From Clostridiales bacterium UBA1738 (GTDB lineage Bacteria > Bacillota > Clostridia > UBA1381), in contig DCIA01000003.1 in the NCBI GenBank assembly GCA_002315735.1, forward strand, positions 1-64,000: DNA of 64,000 bases, in the 5' to 3' direction. Position 1 is the stretch's first letter; the number at the start of each line of letters is the position of its first letter. This document shows, piece by piece, positions 1 through 8,480 of the stretch. The position numbers were made by a program, and so were the translations under genes. The notes below the pieces were generated by a model, which worked only from the letters and a program-made list of their open reading frames with translations, did no database searches and was not told the origin of the DNA.

Positions 1-12
1 GTCAATACTTTT

Positions 13-867
13 TTACAATTTTTTTTGACTTTTTTCAAGTATCGACAAATTGCGCAACAATACTCCCTTTCCTCGCCAAGAAAACGCCCTGTTTGCATAG
101 ATTTTTTTAAAATCTCTATTGCTAATTTTGGAATCCAACTTCAAATCTGTTATTATGTTTTCTTTAAATTCATCAATATCCGTTATCTCAATACCATCAT
201 TGTGAGGGCAAACTTCTTGACATATATCGCAGCCCCATATCGTATTTGCCTCTAAAATCTTGTTTTTCTCTTCTTCTGTAAGTTCATCTTTTTTCTGGGT
301 TATATACGACAAGCACTTTTCATCATCAAATTTTTCACCAATAGCACCCATAGGACAAGCCTTTATACACCTATCGCAGCCAACACAAGCACCATTATCA
401 ATCCGACTTTCTTCTATATAATAGTCAGTCAATATGTAGCCTATAAAAAAATAACTCCCAAGTCTACGATTTATCGCCATCTTATTTTTTCCGATAAATG
501 CAATCCCTGATAATTTAGCCAAAAGTCTTTCATTTAGATAACCATTATCCGAAAACGCTTCCGCTTTATATCCGTTTTCTTTTATGAGTTCTGCTATACT
601 GTTCATTTTTTGCATAGCAACAATATGATAATCTATGCCTTGCGCATATCTTGAAATATTACCTTTTTTCTCGCCGTTAAAATAATTGAAGGCGCAAACT
701 ATGATAGTTTTTGCACCTTCTAATACTTCGTTTGACTTCTTTCTCTCCTTGCATAATTTCGGAAGCACCGTTATATCCTTTGCATATTTATCATAAGTTT
801 CTGCTCTGCAAAAGCCTATCTCAGAAATCTTTTCCTTTTTTGCAAGCTCAATTATTTGTTTTTTCAT
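13..867 (-). CDS. queG: Epoxyqueuosine reductase QueG
   Basis: This is a cytoplasmic iron-sulfur and cobalamin enzyme of the QueG family, which performs the last step of tRNA queuosine synthesis by reducing epoxyqueuosine. The 284-residue protein has two [4Fe-4S] motifs, CVGCDRCIKACP and CDICQEVCPHN, separated by about 45 residues as in QueG. It is shorter than the enterobacterial enzyme (about 380 residues) because it lacks the C-terminal repeat extension, which is common in clostridial versions. Its ATG overlaps the trxA stop by 4 nt, so it is the last gene of the hflX-to-queG run. The family call is firm; activity is inferred. Confidence 0.88.
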   Translation of the reverse strand: MKKQIIELAKKEKISEIGFCRAETYDKYAKDITVLPKLCKERKKSNEVLEGAKTIIVCAFNYFNGEKKGNISRYAQGIDYHIVAMQKMNSIAELIKENGYKAEAFSDNGYLNERLLAKLSGIAFIGKNKMAINRRLGSYFFIGYILTDYYIEESRIDNGACVGCDRCIKACPMGAIGEKFDDEKCLSYITQKKDELTEEEKNKILEANTIWGCDICQEVCPHNDGIEITDIDEFKENIITDLKLDSKISNRDFKKIYANRAFSWRGKGVLLRNLSILEKSQKKL

Positions 868-1175
868 ATAAGTTCTTCTATCTTGTCACGATAATCGTCG
901 GCATCGTGAACACCAACAAACTTTTCAACAACTTTTCCGTCTTTAAAAAGTATAACAGTAGGAATTGACACTATCGCAAATTCCGCTGCCAAACTTCCTT
1001 GTTCGTCAACATTTACCTTTCCTACTTCCAAATCACTATATTCTTCGGAAATGCTTTCTATTGTAGGTGCAAGCATACGACACGGGCCGCACCAACCTGC
1101 CCAAAAATCTACAAGCACGGGTTTTTGAGATTTTACAATTTCTGCAAAATTCTCCTTTGTTAATTCCTTTACCAT
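864..1175 (-). CDS. trxA: Thioredoxin
   Basis: A 103-residue classical thioredoxin that reduces protein disulfides in the cytoplasm. The active site WCGPC is present after VDFWAGW, with the conserved cis-proline in SIPTVILF and the C-terminal glycine in KFVGV. The length matches the family. It lies 11 nt downstream of a lipoprotein gene and overlaps queG by 4 nt, so the genes are probably co-transcribed. No thioredoxin reductase gene is in this window. Confidence 0.95.
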   Translation of the reverse strand: MVKELTKENFAEIVKSQKPVLVDFWAGWCGPCRMLAPTIESISEEYSDLEVGKVNVDEQGSLAAEFAIVSIPTVILFKDGKVVEKFVGVHDADDYRDKIEELI

Positions 1176-1186
1176 TTTATTTCTCC

Positions 1187-1786
1187 TTATCTCGCCTTAT
1201 AATCAGGGAATGTTGAGTACAAATTACATATTCCGCCGGTTGAGAATACTCTTGTTGAGAATACTTGATTTTCAACAAACACATCTTCTTTTTTGCTGTA
1301 AGTATATGTTCTGATTTCTCTGTCTGCTCCGCTGAAAATATACGCAACGATAATAGGTGTCGCCATACCTTGAACATATGCCTCGCTAACCTCTGCATAT
1401 ACAAGTCCGCTAACTCTTTGATAGAAAAGATTATACGCACCAAATTCTGTTATTACAGCAAGTGTCCAATACTGCGAATCGTCCCATTGCATTTCCCCAT
1501 TTACAGATTGTGCAGATGTTGCCAAAACTATTCTATCTTTTTGCCCACTATTTGTAATATTTTTTTCGTAGTCGCCCATTATTGACCATTCATTGTTCAT
1601 ATGAAGTGTTTTTGATAGTGGAATCTTTGACACCGGCTCTTCCGATTCTACGTTTATTTCCGGTTCGGGAGCAAGTTCTCCGGCGTCCTCTTGTTCTTCT
1701 TTCGGAGAAATGACCTTTGCTACGGTTTGACACCCTGATAATGTAAGCATTGATGCCAATATTAAAAATATTAATAGCTTTTTCAT
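1187..1786 (-). CDS. Predicted lipoprotein of unknown function
   Basis: I do not recognise the family of this 199-residue protein. The N-terminus is a lipoprotein signal, a short basic MKK, a hydrophobic stretch and the lipobox LSGC with Cys at about residue 19. An acidic linker of about 30 residues rich in Glu and Pro follows, then a probably globular domain with several Trp and Tyr. It should be exported and anchored to the outer face of the membrane. An AAAGGAAA ribosome site precedes the ATG. It sits between yigZ and trxA in one direction, which does not reveal its role. Confidence 0.75.
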   Translation of the reverse strand: MKKLLIFLILASMLTLSGCQTVAKVISPKEEQEDAGELAPEPEINVESEEPVSKIPLSKTLHMNNEWSIMGDYEKNITNSGQKDRIVLATSAQSVNGEMQWDDSQYWTLAVITEFGAYNLFYQRVSGLVYAEVSEAYVQGMATPIIVAYIFSGADREIRTYTYSKKEDVFVENQVFSTRVFSTGGICNLYSTFPDYKAR

Positions 1787-1800
1787 AAAAATTTCCTTTC

Positions 1801-2442
1801 TTATTTAATATCAATATATTTTTCACACAAAATTTTAAAAGTTGCTTTTCCCGCAGAAATTTCTGCAAGTTCTTTTTTGAAATTTTCCGTTTCGTCTTTT
1901 CTTAAATTAACCGTAATTTCTACATCATCGGCATAGTCTGTTTTTTCCAAACAATACCCTTTTGATGAAACAAGATACTGCACCTTTCCTAAAAGTGTAT
2001 AATCCACTTTTGCAAGTACGCTGTCGCATAATACCCTTGTGATTATTCCGGCATTTTTAAGGCACTCCGAGGCCACCGTCCCATATGCGTGAACAAGTCC
2101 TCCCGTACCCAAAAGTGTGCCGCCAAAATATCTTGTTACAACAGTAATAACATCGACGACGCCTTCTTTCCGCATCGTATCAAGAACAGGCATTCCCGAT
2201 GTGCCGCTAGGTTCGCCATCGTCGGAGTATCTAAAAATATTGTTCTCGTCAATTATATACGCATAAACATTATGATTTGCATCGCTGTATTCGGAGCGCA
2301 TCTTTGAAAGAAAATCAAGCGCTTCCTCCTCAGACGAAACAGGCTTTGTGTGAGCAATAAACTTTGATTTTCTATCAACAAAAACCGCCTCTGCTAATCT
2401 TTCTACCGTTTTAAAAGATTCCTTTTTTGAAATTTTAATCAA
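1801..2442 (-). CDS. yigZ: YigZ/IMPACT family protein
   Basis: This 213-residue protein belongs to the YigZ/YvyE (IMPACT) family, a two-domain cytoplasmic family with no settled biochemical role in bacteria; the eukaryotic homologue regulates Gcn2. The signature RYSDDGEPSGTSGMPVL and the following VVTRYFGGTLLGTGGLVHAY are clear, with a ferredoxin-like C-terminal domain after about residue 140. The first codon is TTG, preceded by AGGAAGAG. It lies 6 nt after hflX and 14 nt before the lipoprotein gene, so they are probably one operon. Confidence 0.85.
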   Translation of the reverse strand: MIKISKKESFKTVERLAEAVFVDRKSKFIAHTKPVSSEEEALDFLSKMRSEYSDANHNVYAYIIDENNIFRYSDDGEPSGTSGMPVLDTMRKEGVVDVITVVTRYFGGTLLGTGGLVHAYGTVASECLKNAGIITRVLCDSVLAKVDYTLLGKVQYLVSSKGYCLEKTDYADDVEITVNLRKDETENFKKELAEISAGKATFKILCEKYIDIK

Positions 2443-2448
2443 CTCTTC

Positions 2449-3717
2449 CTATTTAATAATGTAGTTTTTCAATTTTTCATAAGTGATATTATCTGCTAAT
2501 AAAGATATTTTTGTTCCTTCTTCCAAATATTCTTCATTTAGGATTTTTTGATTTATGTGCAAATCGTTCACAAGAGTTCCTTCATTATAAGGAATCACCA
2601 CGCACAATTCCTTTTTCTTTCCGGGTGCAATATCCGATATTGCATCAATTAATTTGTCAATGTTTTTGCCTGTCTTTGCAGAAATATCGACACTTGCATC
2701 AAAATCTCCACAGGCTCTTTCAACACTTTCACAAACATCAATTTTGTTATACACTGCAATTATTGGCTTTCCTACTGCTCCTAAATCACTTAAAACATCA
2801 TTTACAACCTTAATATGATTTTCAAATTGCGGATTTGACGCATCTATTACATATATTAATATATCTGCCTCTATCGTTTCTTCCAAAGTGGACCGAAACG
2901 CATCAATTAAGTGGTGTGGAAGTTTTCTTATAAATCCTACCGTGTCAATTAAAAGGATTTTTCTGTTATCTTCCAAAATCAAGCCTCTCGATGTTGTATC
3001 AAGTGTTGCAAAAAGTTTGTTTTCTGCCAACACATCGCTTTTAGTTAACCTATTCATAAGCGACGATTTTCCTGCATTTGTGTAACCAACAAGACACGCA
3101 GTTACCATGCCGTCTTTTTTTCGTCTTGTTCTTAAAAGTTCTCTGTGCTTTTTTATTTCTTTTATTTCACTTTCAAGAGCCGAAATCCTTCTATTAATAT
3201 GTCGTCTGTCCGATTCGAGTTTTGTTTCTCCCGGGCCTCTTGTTCCAATTCCGCCACCCGTTCTGCTTAAAACCATTCCAAGACCTCTTAATCTTGGAAG
3301 TCTGTATTTTTGTTGTGCAAGTTCTACTTGAAGTTTTCCCTCACCGCTTCTTGCACGCATTGCAAAAATATCAAGAATAAGAATTGTTCTGTCAATAACC
3401 TTTATACCGAAAAATTCGGCAAGATTTCTTATTTGAATAGGAGATAACTCATCATCAAAGATAATTGTGTCGATTTCCAAAGGCTCTATCATATCTTTAA
3501 TTTCTTCGATTTTGCCTTCACCCATATATGTGCCGGGTTCTAAATCGGACTTATTTTGGATAACTGTCGCCACAACTTCTGCATTTGCAGTTTTTGCAAG
3601 TTCGGAAAGTTCCTCCATTGATTCCTCTGTTGTATCATTAATGACGTCTAGTTTGCCTGTATGAACACCGGCAAGTAAAACTCTCTCTTTTCTTTCTTCA
3701 ACATTTTTAAGCTCCAT
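2449..3717 (-). CDS. hflX: GTPase HflX
   Basis: A 422-residue GTP-binding protein of the HflX family, which binds the 50S subunit and helps split stalled or heat-damaged ribosomes. The N-terminal HflX domain includes the glycine-rich RTGGGIGTRGPGETKLESDR segment. The G domain follows with the P-loop GYTNAGKSS, the DTVGF switch, and NKID at about residue 320. Length is typical. The start follows AAGAGGTAATAAT. It is the first gene of a five-gene minus-strand run ending in queG. Confidence 0.95.
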   Translation of the reverse strand: MELKNVEERKERVLLAGVHTGKLDVINDTTEESMEELSELAKTANAEVVATVIQNKSDLEPGTYMGEGKIEEIKDMIEPLEIDTIIFDDELSPIQIRNLAEFFGIKVIDRTILILDIFAMRARSGEGKLQVELAQQKYRLPRLRGLGMVLSRTGGGIGTRGPGETKLESDRRHINRRISALESEIKEIKKHRELLRTRRKKDGMVTACLVGYTNAGKSSLMNRLTKSDVLAENKLFATLDTTSRGLILEDNRKILLIDTVGFIRKLPHHLIDAFRSTLEETIEADILIYVIDASNPQFENHIKVVNDVLSDLGAVGKPIIAVYNKIDVCESVERACGDFDASVDISAKTGKNIDKLIDAISDIAPGKKKELCVVIPYNEGTLVNDLHINQKILNEEYLEEGTKISLLADNITYEKLKNYIIK

Positions 3718-3794
3718 ATTATTACCTCTTATAATAGTATTATTAACTATTTTTTGCGTTTTGTCAATAAATATTGTTTAAATTTAAAAAAAGG

Positions 3795-3823
3795 TTTGAA
3801 TTTTTGTAAAAATGTTGTATAAT
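3795..3823 (+). promoter_or_regulatory. Promoter of the Lrp-aminotransferase operon
   Basis: TTTGAA (3795-3800) and TATAAT (3818-3823) are separated by 17 bp. Transcription should start near 3830, about 30 nt before the regulator ATG. This is a consensus match only. Confidence 0.6.
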
Positions 3824-3858
3824 ATATAAATAGTAATTTTTTGTTAGGAGGAACAAAA

Positions 3859-4344
3859 ATGCAAAACGACATTCTGGATATCTTGGAAAAAGCAGACGGC
3901 AAACTTTCAAACGAACAGATTGCTCAAATGCTTGGTTCAACAGAGGAAGAAGTTTCAGAAATCATTAAAGGTCTTGAAAAGGAAAATATTATTGTAGGTT
4001 ACAAGACTATGATTAACTGGGAAAAAACAGATAAAGATCTGGTAACATCAATTATTGAACTTCGTGTTTCACCACAGCGTGGCGAAGGTTTTGATAAAGT
4101 TGCAGAAAAAATTTACAAATATCCGCAAGTAAAATCCCTTTATTTGATGTCAGGTTCATATGACCTTTGCGTTGTTATTGAAGGTCAATCAATGAAAGAT
4201 GTCGCTCTTTTTGTCGCCTCCAAGCTAGCGCCAATGGATAATGTACTTAGCACATCAACAGGTTTTGTGCTTAAAAAATATAAAGACGACGGTATGATTT
4301 TCTATAACGACGAGGAAGATACCAGACAGGTGATTACTCTATGA
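3859..4344 (+). CDS. Lrp/AsnC family transcriptional regulator
   Basis: A 161-residue DNA-binding regulator that senses amino acids. The N-terminal winged HTH (about residues 1-55, LSNEQIAQMLGSTEEEVSEIIKGL) is followed by the RAM ligand-binding domain with SLYLMSGSYDLCVVIEG. I chose the ATG at 3859 because TAGGAGGAA lies just upstream; an in-frame TTG at 3841 would put the ribosome site inside the gene. The stop overlaps the next ATG by 4 nt. Pairing with a class I aminotransferase resembles the Bacillus alaR-alaT arrangement, so it may autoregulate this operon in response to alanine or another amino acid (inference). Confidence 0.85.
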   Translation: MQNDILDILEKADGKLSNEQIAQMLGSTEEEVSEIIKGLEKENIIVGYKTMINWEKTDKDLVTSIIELRVSPQRGEGFDKVAEKIYKYPQVKSLYLMSGSYDLCVVIEGQSMKDVALFVASKLAPMDNVLSTSTGFVLKKYKDDGMIFYNDEEDTRQVITL

Positions 4345-5522
4345 TAAAATACGAAGATATATTAACAAGTACAATTCAAGAAATTCCGCCGTCCGGCATA
4401 AGAAAATTCTTTGACCTTGTTGCAACAATGAAAGATGCAATTTCACTAGGTGTCGGCGAACCTGACTTTGTCACCCCTTGGACAATTCGAGAAGCAGGCA
4501 TTTACTCTCTTGAAAAGGGCAGGACTCACTACACTGCAAATGCAGGTTTGTTAGAGCTTCGCGAAGAAATTTGCAATTATACAAACAGAAAATTTGGCGT
4601 CCGGTACGACCCAAAGACAGAAACTTTGGTTACCGTCGGTGGAAGTGAAGCGATAGATCTTATGATGAGATGCATAATAAACCCCGGCGATGAGGTTATT
4701 ATCCCCGAGCCAAGTTTTGTTTGCTATAAACCTTGTGCAAGAATGGCGGGCGGTGTTCCTGTCGTAATCGAAACAAAGGAAGAAGACGAATTCCGCCTTA
4801 TGCCCGAACAATTAAAGGCAGCAATTACACCAAAAACAAAACTTCTTGTATTGCCGTTTCCAAATAACCCAACAGGCGGTGTTATGTCAAAATCAGATTT
4901 AGAGGCAATCGCAGAAGTTTTAAAAGATACAAACATTATGGTTCTTTCTGATGAAATCTACGCAGAACTTCGTTATGACAGCGAGGGAAACACAACTTTC
5001 TCTGCAATAGACGGTATGAAGGAGCGAACAGTAATTGTAAACGGTTTTTCAAAAACTTTTGCTATGACAGGTTGGCGTTTAGGCTATGCATTAGGCCCCG
5101 CTCCACTTATTAAAGCAATGACAAAGCTTCATCAATACGGAATTATGTCAACCCCTACAACAAGTCAATTTGCCGCAATCGAAGCACTTCGTTCTTGCGA
5201 TAAAGAAGTTATCGCCATGCGTCAAGAATATAACTATCGAAGAAGATTTATTGTTGACGGATTTAGAAGTATGGGGCTATCCTGCTTTGAACCTCTTGGT
5301 GCATTCTATGTATTCCCTTGTATAAAGTCGCTTGGTATGACAAGTGAAGAATTTGCAACAAAACTTTTAAATGAAGAAAAGGTTGCGGTCGTTCCGGGAA
5401 CTGCTTTTGGCGAATGCGGCGAAGGTTTTGTAAGATGCTCATATGCCTATTCAATCGACAATATTGAAGAGGCTCTAAAACGAATTGCAAAATTTGTAGA
5501 GCGACACAAAAAAATAGTTTAA
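4341..5522 (+). CDS. PLP-dependent class I/II aminotransferase
   Basis: A 393-residue fold-type I aminotransferase that moves amino groups between an amino acid and a 2-oxoacid. Visible motifs are NPGDEVIIPEPSF, PNNPTGGV, the LSDEIYAELRY Asp/Tyr pair, and the PLP lysine in FSKTFAMTGWRLGY (about residue 235). Length is normal. It is translationally coupled to the upstream Lrp gene through ATGA. The substrate could be alanine, as in Bacillus AlaT, or an aromatic amino acid; sequence alone does not decide. Confidence 0.85.
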   Translation: MIKYEDILTSTIQEIPPSGIRKFFDLVATMKDAISLGVGEPDFVTPWTIREAGIYSLEKGRTHYTANAGLLELREEICNYTNRKFGVRYDPKTETLVTVGGSEAIDLMMRCIINPGDEVIIPEPSFVCYKPCARMAGGVPVVIETKEEDEFRLMPEQLKAAITPKTKLLVLPFPNNPTGGVMSKSDLEAIAEVLKDTNIMVLSDEIYAELRYDSEGNTTFSAIDGMKERTVIVNGFSKTFAMTGWRLGYALGPAPLIKAMTKLHQYGIMSTPTTSQFAAIEALRSCDKEVIAMRQEYNYRRRFIVDGFRSMGLSCFEPLGAFYVFPCIKSLGMTSEEFATKLLNEEKVAVVPGTAFGECGEGFVRCSYAYSIDNIEEALKRIAKFVERHKKIV

Positions 5523-5563
5523 TAAAATCATTAGCCACCTTTTGAACAAATATAGATAATAAA

Positions 5564-5591
5564 AACGACAGACTTTACAAAGTCTGTCGTT
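5564..5591. terminator. Bidirectional terminator
   Basis: A 12-bp perfect stem, AACGACAGACTT (5564-5575) with its complement at 5580-5591, has a TACA loop. A T-rich run follows on the plus strand and an A-rich stretch lies on the other side. It separates the convergent aminotransferase and rpsR genes. Confidence 0.8.
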
Positions 5592-5597
5592 AATTTT

Positions 5598-5843
5598 TTA
5601 TTCTGCAACGAAAGGCAACAAAGCGATTTGTCTTGCTCTTTTAATAGCGATTGTAAGTTGTCTTTGATGCTTAGCACAGTTACCGCTGATTCTTCTTGGA
5701 ACGATTTTGCCACGTTCTGTGATGTATCTTCTAAGCTTTGCTGTGTCCTTGTAATCAATATTTTCTACCTTATCAACGCAAAAAGTACAAACTTTTTTCT
5801 TAGGTCTTCTTGCTTTGAATGGTTTTTCCATCTTTTCAGCCAT
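5598..5843 (-). CDS. rpsR: 30S ribosomal protein S18
   Basis: An 81-residue ribosomal protein S18 of the small-subunit platform, where it pairs with S6. It has the basic N-terminus KARRPKKKVCTFC, the core YKDTAKLRRYITERGKI and PRRISGNCAKHQRQL. The start at 5843 follows AGGAGGAATAATC; a longer frame from 5861 would swallow that ribosome site. It is the last gene of rpsF-ssb-rpsR, the standard Firmicutes order. The CxxC pattern near the N-terminus suggests the zinc-binding (C+) form, though only two such cysteines are obvious. Confidence 0.95.
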   Translation of the reverse strand: MAEKMEKPFKARRPKKKVCTFCVDKVENIDYKDTAKLRRYITERGKIVPRRISGNCAKHQRQLTIAIKRARQIALLPFVAE

Positions 5844-5872
5844 GATTATTCCTCCTATCAATTTTTATCTTT

Positions 5873-6322
5873 TTAGAACGGTAAGTCATCCTCTGAACCT
5901 TCAATAGTTTGGAATCCCATACTATCGATATCTCCGAAAGCGTTATCACTTGCCGGAGAAGGTTGTACCATTTGGTAATCACCTGCACCGCCGGCGGTTC
6001 CGGATTCTTGTTTTGAACCTGTGAAATGTACTTCTTCAACAACAACATCTGTTGCATATTGTTTTTTTCCGTCCTGGCCGTCCCAAGAACGAGATTGTAA
6101 AGATCCAACAAGTGCCATCATAGAGCCTTTGTGGAAGTATTTGCAGATAAATTCTGCTTGCTGACGCCAAGCTGTGCAGTTGATGAAGTCAGCATTTTGT
6201 TGACCATCTTTTGCAAATCGGCGATTAACAGCAATAGAAAAGCTGCATACTGCAATACCGGATGTTGTTTGACGCATTTCAGGATCACGGGTAAGTCTTC
6301 CCATTAAAATCACTTTATTCAT
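5873..6322 (-). CDS. ssb: Single-stranded DNA-binding protein
   Basis: A 149-residue SSB that coats single-stranded DNA in replication and repair. The OB fold (residues 1 to about 105) begins MNKVILMGRLTRDPEMR and contains FINCTAWRQQAEFICKYFHKG. A Gly/Pro/Ser-rich linker leads to the acidic tip EDDLPF, the docking site for partner proteins. It sits between rpsF and rpsR, the conserved context of the essential housekeeping SSB. Confidence 0.97.
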   Translation of the reverse strand: MNKVILMGRLTRDPEMRQTTSGIAVCSFSIAVNRRFAKDGQQNADFINCTAWRQQAEFICKYFHKGSMMALVGSLQSRSWDGQDGKKQYATDVVVEEVHFTGSKQESGTAGGAGDYQMVQPSPASDNAFGDIDSMGFQTIEGSEDDLPF

Positions 6323-6338
6323 AAAGTCACCTCTTTAA

Positions 6339-6638
6339 TTAGTTGTCCTTACGAATAATGATTGTACGAAGAATACCATCTGTGATTCTGTATTGTCTGT
6401 CAAGTTCTTTCGGGAATTCTCCGTCAGAAGTGAAGTCAACTAACACATAGTAACCCTCCGTTTTATCATCGATTTCGTAAGCAAGTCTTCTCTTACCCCA
6501 CTCGTCTGTTGATTCAACCGTTCCGTTTTTAGCGATAAGGTTTGTGAACTTTTCAACAAGCCCTTTAACAGCGTCCTCTTCCAAACTTGCATCAACGATA
6601 AAAATTGTTTCATAGCTGTAGATTAGTTTTTCAGCCAT
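6339..6638 (-). CDS. rpsF: 30S ribosomal protein S6
   Basis: A 99-residue S6 protein that binds 16S rRNA together with S18. It shows YETIFIVDASLEED, the GKRRLAYEIDDKTEGYYVL core and the DRQYRITDGILR segment. The ATG at 6638 follows GGAGGTGCGAAAG; an upstream in-frame GTG at 6647 lies inside the ribosome site and was rejected. It is first in the rpsF-ssb-rpsR operon, with a consensus promoter and a structured leader upstream. Confidence 0.96.
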   Translation of the reverse strand: MAEKLIYSYETIFIVDASLEEDAVKGLVEKFTNLIAKNGTVESTDEWGKRRLAYEIDDKTEGYYVLVDFTSDGEFPKELDRQYRITDGILRTIIIRKDN

Positions 6639-6663
6639 CTTTCGCACCTCCTTATGGACTTAT

Positions 6664-6694
6664 GTCCCAAGATGTAATCCTCTTGGGCAAGGAT
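6664..6694 (-). promoter_or_regulatory. Structured leader of the rpsF operon
   Basis: The roughly 75-nt leader can form two mutually exclusive hairpins. One pairs CCCAAGA with TCTTGGG (6666-6672 with 6681-6687). The other pairs ATCCT with AGGAT (6677-6681 with 6690-6694). rpsF leaders in many bacteria bind S6:S18 for autoregulation; I could not see the CCG-bulge signature, so that role is inference. Confidence 0.35.
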
Positions 6695-6718
6695 AGCTTT
6701 TATATTAAAAGCCTACAT

Positions 6719-6747
6719 ATTATATACTACATTACAAATATTGTCAA
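6719..6747 (-). promoter_or_regulatory. Promoter of rpsF-ssb-rpsR
   Basis: On the minus strand TTGACA (6742-6747) and TATAAT (6719-6724) are exactly 17 bp apart, a perfect sigma-A promoter. Its -35 box overlaps the last codons of the XRE regulator gene upstream. Confidence 0.85.
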
Positions 6748-7064
6748 GACTTTTTAAGATATTCTTCATTATTTATAAGTGTTTCATAGAATTCCTGCAT
6801 TTTTTTGATGCCCTTATAGTTCAAAATTGTCAAATCCAGCGTCGTTTTTATAAGTGGATATGAGTTTTGCTTTTCTTCCGAAAAGAAATTAGAGTCAAGC
6901 GAAAAAATCTCTGCATACTTTCTTAAAAACTCTACCGATGGTGTTCTTTTCCCGCTTTCCCATGCCGAGAGAGTTGACCTTGAAATCCCAAGTTTGGATG
7001 CAAGTGCCGTTTGTGTGACTTTTCGGGATAATCTTTCATTTTTTAATTTTTCGCATAGTTTCAT
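6744..7064 (-). CDS. XRE-family HTH transcriptional regulator
   Basis: A 106-residue putative DNA-binding regulator. Residues 1 to about 60 are a Cro/CI-type HTH: LKNERLSRKVTQTALASKLGISRSTLSAWESGKRTPS. The C-terminal 45 residues are not recognised and may dimerise or bind a partner. The ATG at 7064 follows GAGGGGGAGAAAGT; the longer frame from 7082 begins within the ribosome site. It stands alone between the ribosomal operon and the divergent htrA gene, so its target is unknown; htrA or itself are possible. Confidence 0.8.
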   Translation of the reverse strand: MKLCEKLKNERLSRKVTQTALASKLGISRSTLSAWESGKRTPSVEFLRKYAEIFSLDSNFFSEEKQNSYPLIKTTLDLTILNYKGIKKMQEFYETLINNEEYLKKS

Positions 7065-7092
7065 ACTTTCTCCCCCTCGCAATATTAACTAA

Positions 7093-7120
7093 ATTATAAT
7101 ATATTTACCAAAATTGTCAA
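7093..7120 (-). promoter_or_regulatory. Promoter of the XRE regulator
   Basis: TTGACA (7115-7120) and TATAAT (7093-7098) on the minus strand, spaced 16 bp. It lies in the divergent gap with htrA, so the regulator could affect both genes. Confidence 0.6.
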
Positions 7121-7242
7121 CTGTTAATAAAAAATTCACAAAATTTATGAAAATCTTTCATATAAGTGTGGTAACATATATAAAGAATAAAAAGATAAGG
7201 TTTGCAAAGAATATTTATGTAAAATAGAAAGGAAGCTTTTTT

Positions 7243-8448
7243 ATGAAACAATATCCTTATACCGAAACAACAGAAATTATTATGTATAAACCTAAACGCA
7301 AGTTTAAGTTTAACGCAAAAAAATATATGCCATGTGTTTTATCTGCATTTTTGGCAAGTGTAATCACGGCAGGTGCTGTAGGCGTCGGCGGATATTATTA
7401 TATGAAGCCTATTAAAGCACAAAGCGTTGCTTATACAAATACAAACGGTACATCTTCGGAAAATGGGGCAACTCCTACACTTTTTAGTGATACCGCAGCA
7501 TCTTTATCGGTTACAGAAATTGCAAAAAAAGTTGGCCCCTCTTGTGTCGGCGTAATCAATAAAGCAAAAGTTCAACCGCAAAGATATTACGACCCGTTCA
7601 GTGGCAGATATTACTATTATCAAAGCAGTGATGAACTTGTTGAACAAGGCTCAGGCTCAGGAATTATTATAAGCAGTGACGGATACATCGTTACAAATCA
7701 GCATGTTATAGCAGAAGCAACAGAAATCACAGTAATTTTAAATACAGGAAAAGAATATACTGCAACACTTGTCGGAGCAGACGAAAAGTCAGACCTTGCA
7801 GTTTTAAAAATTAACGAGTCCGGTCTTACTGCCGCAACTTTGGGCGACTCATCAAAAGTTCAAGTAGGCGACCTTGCAGTTGCAATCGGAAATCCACTTG
7901 GTCAAGAATTACAAGGCTCTGTCACAGCAGGAGTTATTAGTGCAGTTAACAGAAAAATGACAGTTGATAACAGAAGTTATAATCTATTACAAACAGACGC
8001 TGCTATAAACCCCGGTAACTCAGGTGGTGCACTGGTTAATAATAGGGGCGAAGTTATAGGAATCAATTCGATTAAAATGTCGCAAACAGGTGTTGAAGGC
8101 ATAGGCTTTGCAATCGCAACCGCCGAAGCAAAACCGATAATTGACGACCTTATGAATGAGGGCTATGTTTCCGGAAGGTCGCTAATCGGCATTACCGTTA
8201 CAGAATCAAGTAATGGCCTTACAGTATATTCTGTATCGGACGGAAGCGGCGCACAAAAAGCAGGCATAAAGCAAGGTGACCTAATCGTAAAAGCAGACGG
8301 AAAAGTTGTAAAAACAGGCGAAGAATTAAATGATATAAGGGATGCTAAAAAACCCGGCGAATATGTGACTTTAACAGTTATTAGAAATGGTGAACTTGTT
8401 GAAATAAAGGTAAAACTTATGGAAGATAAACCATCAGACAAAAATTAA
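7243..8448 (+). CDS. HtrA/DegP-like serine protease with PDZ domain
   Basis: A 401-residue membrane-anchored protease of envelope protein quality control. A cytoplasmic basic N-terminus (about residues 1-32) precedes one membrane helix (about 33-55). The trypsin-like domain shows GSGSGIIISSDGYIVTNQHV (catalytic His), KSDLAVLK (Asp) and NPGNSGGAL (Ser). The PDZ domain is at the C-terminus (SDGSGAQKAGIKQGDLIVK). Length and architecture match Bacillus HtrA-type proteins. It is a single-gene unit ending at a strong terminator. Confidence 0.93.
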   Translation: MKQYPYTETTEIIMYKPKRKFKFNAKKYMPCVLSAFLASVITAGAVGVGGYYYMKPIKAQSVAYTNTNGTSSENGATPTLFSDTAASLSVTEIAKKVGPSCVGVINKAKVQPQRYYDPFSGRYYYYQSSDELVEQGSGSGIIISSDGYIVTNQHVIAEATEITVILNTGKEYTATLVGADEKSDLAVLKINESGLTAATLGDSSKVQVGDLAVAIGNPLGQELQGSVTAGVISAVNRKMTVDNRSYNLLQTDAAINPGNSGGALVNNRGEVIGINSIKMSQTGVEGIGFAIATAEAKPIIDDLMNEGYVSGRSLIGITVTESSNGLTVYSVSDGSGAQKAGIKQGDLIVKADGKVVKTGEELNDIRDAKKPGEYVTLTVIRNGELVEIKVKLMEDKPSDKN

Positions 8449-8453
8449 TATAA

Positions 8454-8480
8454 AAAATGCGAGCAAATTGCTCGCATTTT
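8454..8480. terminator. Bidirectional terminator between htrA and hslO
   Basis: An 11-bp stem, AAAATGCGAGC (8454-8464) with GCTCGCATTTT (8470-8480), flanked by A and T runs, lies between convergent genes. Confidence 0.85.
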
